64,000 bases of DNA, taken from contig VEND01000097.1 of NCBI GenBank assembly GCA_009711765.1, forward strand, positions 1 through 64,000, in the 5' to 3' direction. This stretch comes from Bacillota bacterium (lineage in GTDB: Bacteria; Bacillota; Clostridia; Tissierellales; MES13). A model generated the notes under the pieces. That model was given only the letters and a program-made list of their open reading frames with translations, ran no database searches and was not told where the DNA came from. The position numbers and the translations under genes are program-made. Shown here one piece after another: positions 9,271 to 17,754 of this stretch; position 1 is the stretch's first letter, and each line of letters starts with the position of its first letter.

Positions 9271-10401
9271 ATGACAGATAAATCTAAATCATGTTGAACT
9301 AGTAAAAAAGATACCTCTAGTTTAGAGGTTAAACTAAAAAATAAAATCACTCAAAAAGATGAAGTTATAGATAATAAATGGATTAAACATGCCTTTGATG
9401 GACATTTAAATACAAAAATAGGTTTAATAAAACGAATAAAAACTTATATTAGCTTAAAAGACAAATTATTAAATTCAGCAGTTAGATTAGGGGTTAATAG
9501 AAATAATTATAAAATACAACCTGGAATTTATGCAGTAGGTAACCCAAATGAAAGATCTCAAGTTTTAGTAACTTCAAATTATAAGTTAACCTTTGATGAA
9601 TTAAGAAAAAATTTATCTAGACTTGATGTTTGGATATTAGTATTAGATACTAAAGGAATTAATGTTTGGTGTGCTGCAGGGAAAGGGACATTTTCAACAG
9701 AGGAATTAATATATAGAATCAAAAAGCATAAAGTAGATAAACTTGTTGCCCATAAAAATTTAATACTACCGCAGCTTTCTGCACCAGGGGTTAGTTCATA
9801 TAAAGTAACTAAGTATATTGGTTTCAAAATAAATTATGGACCTGTTAAAGCAAGTGATATAAATAAATTTTTGAATAATAATATAACTAAAGATATGAGA
9901 AAAGTTACATTTAACTTAAAAGAAAGACTTTCAGTCACTCCACTAGAGTTTGTATATTCAGTTAAATATATTCCTTTTATAATATTATTTTTTCTTTTTT
10001 TAAATATATTATCAGGTAGTAGTTTAATTGATGGATTAAAGGATAGTATAATAAATATTGTACCTTATATAGGGGCAATTTTTATAGGAACTATATTGTT
10101 TCCTATGTTAATTCCAATTCTACCATTTAGGATATTTTCATTTAATGGTATATTATTAGGAATAATTTATTGTATAATACTGTTTAATAATAAATACATA
10201 TTATATGATAAACCCTTTTTATGGATAATTGGGAATTCTTTATTGTTAATATCCATAATTGCTTATTTAGCAATGAATTTTACAGGATCAACTACGTTTA
10301 CCTCCCATTCTGGGGTAAGAAGGGAAACAATAATTACAATACCTATATTACTTTTACTAGTCCTAAGTGGAATAATATTAATTATATTAAATGCTTTTTA
10401 A
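9271..10401 (+). CDS. hgcA: Mercury-methylation corrinoid protein HgcA, candidate selenoprotein (in-frame TGA 9295-9297 = Sec9)
   Basis: SD AGGTG; MTDKSKSC-U-TSKK...; cap-helix motif NVWCAAGK at 9661-9684; C-terminal multi-TM domain; followed by hgcB. No ATG/GTG/TTG in frame between the TGA and 9871. Confidence 0.85.
9313..9329 (+). promoter_or_regulatory. bSECIS-like hairpin in hgcA
   Basis: ACCTCTA-GTT-TAGAGGT, 7 bp perfect stem, loop starts with G, 22 nt between UGA and loop. Confidence 0.6.
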
Positions 10402-10413
10402 GGAGTGAATAAA

Positions 10414-10674
10414 ATGAGATATATAAAAGATATAGCAAATATAACCATGGATAAAGATAAATGTATAGGTTGTAAAATGTGTATTAAAGTATGTCCCCAT
10501 GGGGTATTTTCTATAAGTGAAGGTAAAGCTTTTATTAATTATAAGGATAAATGCATAGAATGTGGGGCATGTAGTAAAAATTGTCCTAAAGAAGCAATAA
10601 AGGTAAGTGCAGGTGTTGGATGAGCTTATGCTATTATAAAGGGATGGCTCACTGGAAGTGAGTCTTGTTGTTAA
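10414..10674 (+). CDS. hgcB: Mercury-methylation ferredoxin HgcB, candidate selenoprotein (in-frame TGA 10621-10623 = Sec70)
   Basis: Two 4Fe-4S motifs CIGCKMCIKVCPHGVF and CIECGACSKNCP; GVG-U-AYAIIKGWLTGSESCC tail with terminal vicinal Cys; directly downstream of hgcA; SD AGGAGTG. Confidence 0.87.
10646..10664 (+). promoter_or_regulatory. bSECIS-like hairpin in hgcB
   Basis: GGCTCAC-TGGAA-GTGAGTC, 7 bp stem with one G-U, G in loop, 29 nt between UGA and loop. Confidence 0.6.
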
Positions 10675-10698
10675 ATTAAAAAGCTTTAATATAAACTT

Positions 10699-10746
10699 AA
10701 AAAGAGCTATCAAAATGATTTTAAAACATTTTGATAGCTCTTTTTT
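10699..10746 (+). terminator. Intrinsic terminator after hgcB
   Basis: AAAGAGCTATCAAAATG...CATTTTGATAGCTCTTTTTT. Confidence 0.85.
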
Positions 10747-10768
10747 AAACAAATTGATTAATTAAATT

Positions 10769-11713
10769 TTAATTATGTTTTTTAAATTTATCAGTTGATT
10801 TAAAATTACTTTTCTTTATATGATTACCTATAATGATTCCTGAAATAATTAAACCTAAACTTATAATATGAATATATGAAATGTCTTCATTAAGAAAAAG
10901 TCCTGCTGCTAAATTACTAAAAATAGGAGTTAAATAATATAAAATGGCCGCTTTTGAAGGACCTAGTGTATCAATTGTTTTATTCCATGAGAAAAATGAT
11001 ATTAACGAAGCAAATATTCCCACATATAAAAGGCTTAATATTAATGTTAAGTCTATCGTTATAAAAGAACCACTTAACTTCTCACCTATATAAAAGGGAA
11101 TTAAAAACCCCCATCCTATTAAAAATGTAGATATTAAAAAAGTTTCCATATCAAATTCTTTAGGCTTTTTCTTAACAAGGATATTGTAAATAGCAAAAAC
11201 TATTGCTGCAAAAAGAGCATATATATCTCCTGGTGTAAAAGAAAAGGATAACAAGTTTTTAATATTTCCTTTGGATATAATAAAAAGCACACCACTTAAA
11301 GCAATAATTAAACCTAAAGCTTTATTTAAAGAGATTTTTTCATTACAAAAGAATTTTGCCAAAATTATAATAAAAACAGGTGAAGATGCTATAATTACAG
11401 CTAGATTACTAGCATATGTTGTGTGACTTCCAAAATATATTAATGTATTAAAAAGTGTAATACCTAAAAAAGACACTATTGAGAGATATTTTATGTTGGC
11501 TAAAATTAATTTTTTGTTCTTTATTAATTTTTTATAGGTGAATGGTAAAAGGGCAATCAATGCTATACTCCAACGCAAGAATGAAAGAGTAATTGGAGTG
11601 ATTTCTTCATAAATTATTCTAGCTATTACAAAATTACCAGCCCATAAAATTGTTGCTATTATTGCAAATATATACCCTATTCCATTAGATAAATTAAATT
11701 TTTTAGTTTTCAT
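10769..11713 (-). CDS. EamA/DMT family transporter
   Basis: 10-TM pattern with EamA repeats; SD GGAGG before ATG at 11713. Confidence 0.85.
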   Translation of the reverse strand: MKTKKFNLSNGIGYIFAIIATILWAGNFVIARIIYEEITPITLSFLRWSIALIALLPFTYKKLIKNKKLILANIKYLSIVSFLGITLFNTLIYFGSHTTYASNLAVIIASSPVFIIILAKFFCNEKISLNKALGLIIALSGVLFIISKGNIKNLLSFSFTPGDIYALFAAIVFAIYNILVKKKPKEFDMETFLISTFLIGWGFLIPFYIGEKLSGSFITIDLTLILSLLYVGIFASLISFFSWNKTIDTLGPSKAAILYYLTPIFSNLAAGLFLNEDISYIHIISLGLIISGIIIGNHIKKSNFKSTDKFKKHN

Positions 11714-11904
11714 TTTATCCTCCATAATATAAATTAATAAATAGATTATATAATAACTTTAATAAATTTAAAAATAAAATATATAATAATATAGAAATCT
11801 AGATGTAGCATTTTGTCGATAAATAAGGAATTATGCAATGATATATGATAGAATAAAAGAAAGTAAAGTGAGAAATATATATAAATAACCGTTGGAGGGA
11901 ACAT

Positions 11905-12861
11905 ATGATAAAATTAATGGCTGATTCTACATGTGATTTGTCTTTAGATATTATTAAAAAATATGATATTAGTATAGCACCTTTAAATATAAATATTGAA
12001 GGTAAGACTTATAAAGATAGAATAGATATAAAACCAGATTTTTTTTATAGTATAATTGAGGAATTAGATGAATATCCAACAACTGCCATGCCAAGTCCTA
12101 ATGAGTTTTTAGAAATAATAAATAATGCAGTTAAATCTGGCTATAAAGAAGTATTATGTATATGTATGTCAAGTGGTACTAGTGGGTCTTATCAGTCTGC
12201 TGTAATTGCAAAGGATTACTTTTTTGATAACAATCCTGATTCTAGTATTAAAATTCATATTGTAGATTCAAAATGCATGAGTCACGGTAGTGGTTGGTTA
12301 TTATTAAAAAGTGCTTTATTAAGAGAAAGCGGCGCAACATTTAAAGAGTTAGTTAAGTTTAATGAAACTTATAAAACAAGTGTTAAACATTTTCTTTCAG
12401 TTGATGATTTAGACCATTTAATTAAAAGTGGTAGACTTACAAATGCTAGTGCTTTTATAGGTAAGATATTAAAACTTAAACCTATAATGACAATGAGAAA
12501 AGGAAAAGGTGCAATTGTAGCTAAAGTAAGGGGACGAAAAAAAGTATTAAAACATTTCATTAGTGAATTTAATAAAAGAAATGATAAAGATATTACAGAC
12601 TTTATAATAATTGGATATACTTCTGATATAAAAATAGCTGAAAACTTAAAAAATAGGATTATTAAAAATACAGATTTCAATGGAGATATTCATATTATGC
12701 AAATGGGAGTATCAGTTGGAACCCATGTTGGTTTAGGTGCAATATCTATGTTTTTTGTTGAAAATGGTCACAAAAGGGATGGATTATTAGTTAATGAGGT
12801 ACATGAAATTATGGAAAAAAGAAAAAATTTAATAGGAAAAATTAAATCAAAAAATAAATAA
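11905..12861 (+). CDS. DegV family fatty-acid-binding-like protein
   Basis: LMADSTCDLS, AMPSPNEF, MSSGTSGSYQSA, VDSKCMSHGSGW. Confidence 0.92.
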   Translation: MIKLMADSTCDLSLDIIKKYDISIAPLNINIEGKTYKDRIDIKPDFFYSIIEELDEYPTTAMPSPNEFLEIINNAVKSGYKEVLCICMSSGTSGSYQSAVIAKDYFFDNNPDSSIKIHIVDSKCMSHGSGWLLLKSALLRESGATFKELVKFNETYKTSVKHFLSVDDLDHLIKSGRLTNASAFIGKILKLKPIMTMRKGKGAIVAKVRGRKKVLKHFISEFNKRNDKDITDFIIIGYTSDIKIAENLKNRIIKNTDFNGDIHIMQMGVSVGTHVGLGAISMFFVENGHKRDGLLVNEVHEIMEKRKNLIGKIKSKNK

Positions 12862-12873
12862 AAAGTGGGGTTA

Positions 12874-12915
12874 AAAAACTATCTTGTAAGTTAATACTTA
12901 AGATAGTTTTTTTAT
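12874..12915 (+). terminator. Intrinsic terminator
   Basis: AAAACTATCTT...AAGATAGTTTTTTTA. Confidence 0.7.
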
Positions 12916-12978
12916 TATTTCGATAATAAATAGTTTTTAGTGGTATATAATATATAACAAGAATTTGAGGTGATACTA

Positions 12979-13515
12979 TTGTTTAATAAAGTTATTAAAA
13001 AGGCAACCTTTGCAGGGGGATGCTTTTGGTGTATGCAACCTCCATTTAATAAATTAGAGGGAGTTTTAGATGTGAAAGTAGGATATATAGGAGGATATGT
13101 AAAAAATCCTACCTATACCCAAGTGTCATCAGGTAATACAGGACATATTGAAGCTGTGGAAATAAAATTTGACTCTGAAATAATTAGTTATAATGAATTA
13201 TTAGATGTATTTTGGAAACAAATTGACCCAACCGATGAAGGAGGACAATTTGTGGATAGAGGAAGTCAGTATAAAAGTGCTATATTTTATCATAATGATA
13301 GGCAAAAGAGATTAGCCATTAAATCAAAAAAGAAACTTAAAGAAAGTAAGCACTTTGATAAACCTATAACTACTAAAATACTAAAAGCTACAGAATTTTA
13401 TAAAGCAGAGGAGTATCATCAAGATTTTTATAAAAAGGAAAACTTAAGATATAAACTTTACAAAAAAGCTTCTGGTCGGGAACAATTCATTAAGAAGAAT
13501 TGGAGTAAAGAATAA
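12979..13515 (+). CDS. msrA: Peptide-methionine (S)-S-oxide reductase MsrA
   Basis: KATFAGGCFWCMQPPFNKLEGV, TQVSSGNTGHIEAVEI, DRGSQYKSAIFYH; start TTG 12979 inferred from SD position (ORF track extends to GTG 12970). Confidence 0.93.
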   Translation: MFNKVIKKATFAGGCFWCMQPPFNKLEGVLDVKVGYIGGYVKNPTYTQVSSGNTGHIEAVEIKFDSEIISYNELLDVFWKQIDPTDEGGQFVDRGSQYKSAIFYHNDRQKRLAIKSKKKLKESKHFDKPITTKILKATEFYKAEEYHQDFYKKENLRYKLYKKASGREQFIKKNWSKE

Positions 13516-13540
13516 AGCAGCATCAATATTGATACTGCTT
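13515..13540. terminator. Bidirectional terminator between convergent genes
   Basis: AAGCAGCATCAATATTGATACTGCTT palindrome. Confidence 0.65.
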
Positions 13541-13545
13541 ATTTT

Positions 13546-14199
13546 TTATATATACACTTTTTTTAAAGGAGTTATTCCTTGCATTGCAAGAAGAAGTCTT
13601 TTTTCTACTTCATCCCAGTTTATTAACTCCCACAAAGCATTAATATATTCTTTTCTTTTATTTTGGTAATCTAGATAGTAAGCATGTTCCCAAACATCGA
13701 CTACTAAAATAGGTATACTACTCCACTGGGTTAAATTTTGATGTTTTTCAGCCTGAAGAATAACAAGCCTTCTCCATGCAGGATTCCAGGCTAATATCCC
13801 CCAACCTGAAGCCTCTACTTTTGAAGCACTTTCAATAAATTGCTCTTTAAATGATTCAAAACTACCAAAAGAAGTTAAAATTTGATTATAAGTTAAAGGT
13901 TTTATTTGAGTCTTTTTATTTAAAGGAGCCATAATAGTCCAGTAAATACTATGAAGTATATGTCCTGAACCATTAAATGCTATTTCATTTTCTAAGTATT
14001 TAATTAGACTAAAATCTTTGTTTTTTCTTGCATTTACAAGTTGTAATTCTGCTTTATTTAAACCATCAACATAACCTTTATGATGTTTATTGTGATGTAT
14101 TTTAACTGTTTCAGAGCCTATTATTGGTTCTAATGCATTATAAGGATAGGCTAGAGGTGGTAGTTTATGTTGACCAGGTAAAATTATATAATTTTCCAT
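13546..14199 (-). CDS. Fe/Mn superoxide dismutase family protein
   Basis: LEPIIGSETVKIHHNKHHKGYVDGLNKA and VVDVWEHAYYLDYQNKRKEYI. Confidence 0.9.
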   Translation of the reverse strand: MENYIILPGQHKLPPLAYPYNALEPIIGSETVKIHHNKHHKGYVDGLNKAELQLVNARKNKDFSLIKYLENEIAFNGSGHILHSIYWTIMAPLNKKTQIKPLTYNQILTSFGSFESFKEQFIESASKVEASGWGILAWNPAWRRLVILQAEKHQNLTQWSSIPILVVDVWEHAYYLDYQNKRKEYINALWELINWDEVEKRLLLAMQGITPLKKVYI

Positions 14200-14340
14200 T
14201 TTAAAACCTCCAATTAATTTTATTTTAATTTATATTATTCTTATATGAAATTAATAGTGTGAAAGAATAAGAAGAAAGTTTACACATACCACTCTGGGGT
14301 ATATATTTTATAACATAAAAATTAAGGGAAGGTGTTAAAT

Positions 14341-15294
14341 ATGGTAGCAAATTTATTAAAGGGAGTTAAAAAAGGTTTACCCTTTTTATTATTAGTATTT
14401 ATAGTTTTGGGTTTGATATTTGGCTATTATACAAATCCTAGTTTTCTAAAAAATTATGTAACTATAGTTTTATTTATTATGATATATCCTATGATGATAA
14501 ATCTAAAAGTTACTGATGTTTTTAAAAGTTTTAAAAATAAAAAGGCAATAGCATTAAGTTTAGGGATAAATTTCATTATAGTTCCTATAACAGCATTTTT
14601 ATTAGGAAAAATATTTTTTAGTGATGAGCCTATGCTACTTACAGGTATAATATTAATAGGATTAATACCAACAAGTGGAATGACAGCTTCATGGACGGGG
14701 CTTGCTAAGGGTAATTTAAAGCTTTCTTTAGTAATGATTTCTATAAATTTATTAATTTCTATTTTAATAATACCATTATATATGAAATTATTTTTAGGAA
14801 AGTTAATAACTATAAATACATTTATAATTTTTAAAAGTCTATTTAAAGTAGTAATAATCCCATTAATATTAGGGGATTTAACAAGAAGGCTTTTAATAAG
14901 GAAATATGGTATTAAAGGTTATAAAGATATAAAACCTAATTTTAGCGGAATAAGTTCTTTAGGTGTATTAGCTATAGTTTTTATTGCAATGGCTCTAAAA
15001 AGTAAAACTATAATAAATCAACTTAATTTAGTATTATTATCTATAATACCATTAATCATTTTATATATTATTATAATATTTATTTCTCATTTTCTTGGCA
15101 ATAAATATTTATCTAATAAGGATAAAGTTGCTTTAGTGTATTCTACAACAATGAGAAATTTAACTATAGCTTTAGGGATTTCATTAGCATCTTTTGGAGA
15201 GAGTTTAGCAGTATTTTTAATTGCAATAGGCTATATAGTACAGCTTCCTATTGCAGCTTATTATATGAAAAGGTTTAGTGTAAAACAAAGTTAA
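14341..15294 (+). CDS. ACR3/bile acid:Na+ symporter superfamily membrane protein (arsenite efflux-like)
   Basis: Multi-TM, IGLIPTSGMTASWTGLAKGN and TTMRNLTIALGISL motifs. Confidence 0.75.
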   Translation: MVANLLKGVKKGLPFLLLVFIVLGLIFGYYTNPSFLKNYVTIVLFIMIYPMMINLKVTDVFKSFKNKKAIALSLGINFIIVPITAFLLGKIFFSDEPMLLTGIILIGLIPTSGMTASWTGLAKGNLKLSLVMISINLLISILIIPLYMKLFLGKLITINTFIIFKSLFKVVIIPLILGDLTRRLLIRKYGIKGYKDIKPNFSGISSLGVLAIVFIAMALKSKTIINQLNLVLLSIIPLIILYIIIIFISHFLGNKYLSNKDKVALVYSTTMRNLTIALGISLASFGESLAVFLIAIGYIVQLPIAAYYMKRFSVKQS

Positions 15295-15414
15295 TAACAT
15301 ATAAAGGTATGGCTAATTTTTAGCTATACTTTTTTTGTATTTTAAATATTTAAGAAATAAATTTTTTTATAAGTGAAAGAATAATTATATATTAAGTATG
15401 AAAGGAAGTATTAC

Positions 15415-15981
15415 ATGTATACTAAAATAGGAACGATTGAAACAGAAAGATTAGTTTTAAAAGTTGCAAATGAGCTATTTGCAAGTATAATATTAAATTA
15501 TTTTTTACGAAATAAAGAATTTCTTAATAAGTGGGAACCTAATAAAAAAGAAGATTTTTATACTTTAGATCACTGTAAAAAAGCATTAAATAGAGATCTA
15601 CATGCTATGAACCAAGGTGATATTTTTAAAGTTTGGATATTTAAAAAGACCGATAGGACATTAGAAAAAACAATTGGTTCTATTATTTTAGATAATATTA
15701 TCTGGGGGGATATAAAATCATGTCATTTAGGATATAGACTTGATAAAGATGAAATAAATAATGGATATATTACAGAGGGATTAAAAGCAATTATTGATTT
15801 TGCTTTTAATGAGCTTAAACTTCATAGAATTGAAGCTTATATTATGCCTAGAAATATTAGATCATTAAAAGTAGCAAGGAAACTTAATTTTTATGAAGAG
15901 GGTATAGCGAGGGAATATATTAGGATAAACAGAAAGTGGGAAGATCATAAAAGAATGGTTTTATTAAATAATAAAAAATAG
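15415..15981 (+). CDS. GNAT N-acetyltransferase (RimJ/RimL type)
   Basis: IETERLVLK, GYRLDKDEINNGYITEG, LKVARKLNFYEEGIAREY. Confidence 0.9.
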   Translation: MYTKIGTIETERLVLKVANELFASIILNYFLRNKEFLNKWEPNKKEDFYTLDHCKKALNRDLHAMNQGDIFKVWIFKKTDRTLEKTIGSIILDNIIWGDIKSCHLGYRLDKDEINNGYITEGLKAIIDFAFNELKLHRIEAYIMPRNIRSLKVARKLNFYEEGIAREYIRINRKWEDHKRMVLLNNKK

Positions 15982-16044
15982 AATTTAAAGGGAAACCTTT
16001 TTAATTATAAATCTATACTTATAATTAAATGTAAAGAGGTTGAT

Positions 16045-16300
16045 ATGATGAGAAATGAGTTTAATCCTACTCAAGGTGAGAATATTTGGTCTGACTAGAA
16101 AAAAAGGTTGGATGAAATTAAATCTTGAAAAAATACATTAGAATAAATAGAAAAAATCTAGGATAATTAGAAGAATTGTTATTTTAAAACAAATGTGATC
16201 CCATTATTTATAATGATTTACATAGTATATGACCAAGCATATTTTATAAAGAATTTAAAAAGATTATATGGAAAAACACCTAAAGTTTTGTAAGCTTTTA
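16045..16300 (+). pseudogene. Degraded ORF, unknown family
   Basis: SD-like AGAGGTTG then MMRNEFNPTQGENIWSD followed by TAG, TGA and TAA stops. Confidence 0.3.
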
Positions 16301-16432
16301 AAGTATTTTATATAATTGATTAGCCCACAAAATATTAAAAAAGTGTAATATTAGTGATTATACAAATAAATTTAGGATATATAGGTATTAAGGGATTATA
16401 TAGATTTATTTTAAATTCTAAGGGAGGATATT

Positions 16433-17572
16433 ATGCTTTATAGAGAATTTGGAAAAACAGGTAAAAAGGTTTCAATATTAGGCTTTGGTTGTATGAGATT
16501 TCAAGTAGTTGATGGTCAAAATGATAAAATTGATGAAAAGAAAGCTATTAAACAGGTTAGATATGCTATAGATAATGGAGTAAATTATATAGATACAGCA
16601 TATCCATATCATGATGGTATGAGTGAAGTAGTTACAGGAAAAGCACTAAATGATGGATATAGAGATAAAGTATATTTAGCTACAAAACTTCCTTCTTGGT
16701 CTATAGATAGTAGAGAAGATATGGATAAAATATTAAATGAACAATTAGAAAAATTAGGGACTGATTATATAGATTTTTACCTAGTACATGCTTTAACTAA
16801 GAAAAGGTGGGAAAATGTAGTTAAACATGATGTATTTGATTTTCTTGATAAAGCAGTAAAAGACGGGATAATAAAATATGTTGGTTTTTCATTTCATGAT
16901 GAATATCCCCTTTTTAAAGAAATAATAAATTCTTATAATTGGGATTTTTGTCAGATACAATATAATTATATGGACCAGAACTATCAAGCAGGAAAAGAAG
17001 GTTTAAAATTAGCTAAAGATAAAAATTTAGGAATTGTAATAATGGAACCTTTAAGGGGAGGAAGTTTAGTAAAAAATGTTCCAAAGGATATTCAAGACAT
17101 TTGGGATAAGGCAGATATTAAAAGAACACCAGCTGAATGGGGATTAAGATATTTGTGGGACCATCCTGAAATTAGCGTTGTACTTAGTGGTATGAATAAT
17201 ATGAACCATATTAAAGAAAATATAGATAGTGCAGAAATGGCCTATAGAAATTCACTAACCGATGATGAAAAAGACATAATCAAAGAAGTAAAAAATATTT
17301 ATGAAGATAAAATGGTTGTAGGTTGTACTGATTGTAAGTATTGTATACCATGTCCTGAAGGTGTTGATATACCAGAATGTTTCACACAACTTAATAATGC
17401 TTCGATGTATAATGATATAAAAGGGGCTAAGTTTCATTATAATATCTTAACAGTTAAACATGATAAAGAAGCTTCTAGATGTGTAGAGTGTGGAGAATGT
17501 GAAAAGAAATGTCCTCAAAATATAGAAATAAGAAAAATGTTAAAAAAGGCTGTAAATACATTTGAAAGGTAA
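16433..17572 (+). CDS. Aldo/keto reductase with C-terminal 4Fe-4S domain
   Basis: FGKTGKKVSILGFGCMRF, GVNYIDTAYPYHDG, CVECGECEKKCPQ. Confidence 0.92.
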   Translation: MLYREFGKTGKKVSILGFGCMRFQVVDGQNDKIDEKKAIKQVRYAIDNGVNYIDTAYPYHDGMSEVVTGKALNDGYRDKVYLATKLPSWSIDSREDMDKILNEQLEKLGTDYIDFYLVHALTKKRWENVVKHDVFDFLDKAVKDGIIKYVGFSFHDEYPLFKEIINSYNWDFCQIQYNYMDQNYQAGKEGLKLAKDKNLGIVIMEPLRGGSLVKNVPKDIQDIWDKADIKRTPAEWGLRYLWDHPEISVVLSGMNNMNHIKENIDSAEMAYRNSLTDDEKDIIKEVKNIYEDKMVVGCTDCKYCIPCPEGVDIPECFTQLNNASMYNDIKGAKFHYNILTVKHDKEASRCVECGECEKKCPQNIEIRKMLKKAVNTFER

Positions 17573-17588
17573 TAGTTTGAAAATATAC

Positions 17589-17680
17589 TTGTTAATATGC
17601 AATAAATAGTATATAATGGTACTATTGCATAGCGACCATTATAAAGCAGCGAATGAAATGGTTCATTTGTTGCTTTTTTA
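17589..17680 (+). promoter_or_regulatory. Promoter plus leader hairpin/terminator upstream of DEAD-box helicase
   Basis: TTGTTA-N17-TATAAT (17589-17617), then AAAGCAGCGAATGAA-ATGG-TTCATTTGTTGCTTTTTT (17643-17680). Confidence 0.55.
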
Positions 17681-17754
17681 CGTTAAATAAAACTTATATG
17701 TTATTAAATAATGGGTAATAATATATAAAAAGAGTTAAAGAAAGGAATTAGATA

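Noticed and set aside
9579-9827. 82-aa minus-strand ORF
   Set aside because: Antisense to the HgcA corrinoid domain; no SD or recognisable domain, and the plus-strand frame has diagnostic motifs.
10221-10412. 63-aa plus-strand ORF overlapping hgcA
   Set aside because: Out-of-frame overlap with the HgcA TM domain, no domain or SD support.
9295-10623. hgcA and hgcB as pseudogenes inactivated by nonsense mutations
   Set aside because: Both interruptions are only TGA, sit at Cys-like positions, are followed by bSECIS-like hairpins, and the rest of each frame is intact; a third such TGA occurs at the Prx active site. Absence of selABCD in the genome would revive this option.
10387-10752. 121-aa minus-strand ORF across hgcB
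   Set aside because: Antisense to the ferredoxin and starts inside the downstream terminator; low-complexity translation.
16045-16300. Possible additional selenoprotein with in-frame TGA
   Set aside because: The frame also has TAG and TAA stops and no recognisable Cys motif; treated as degraded sequence.
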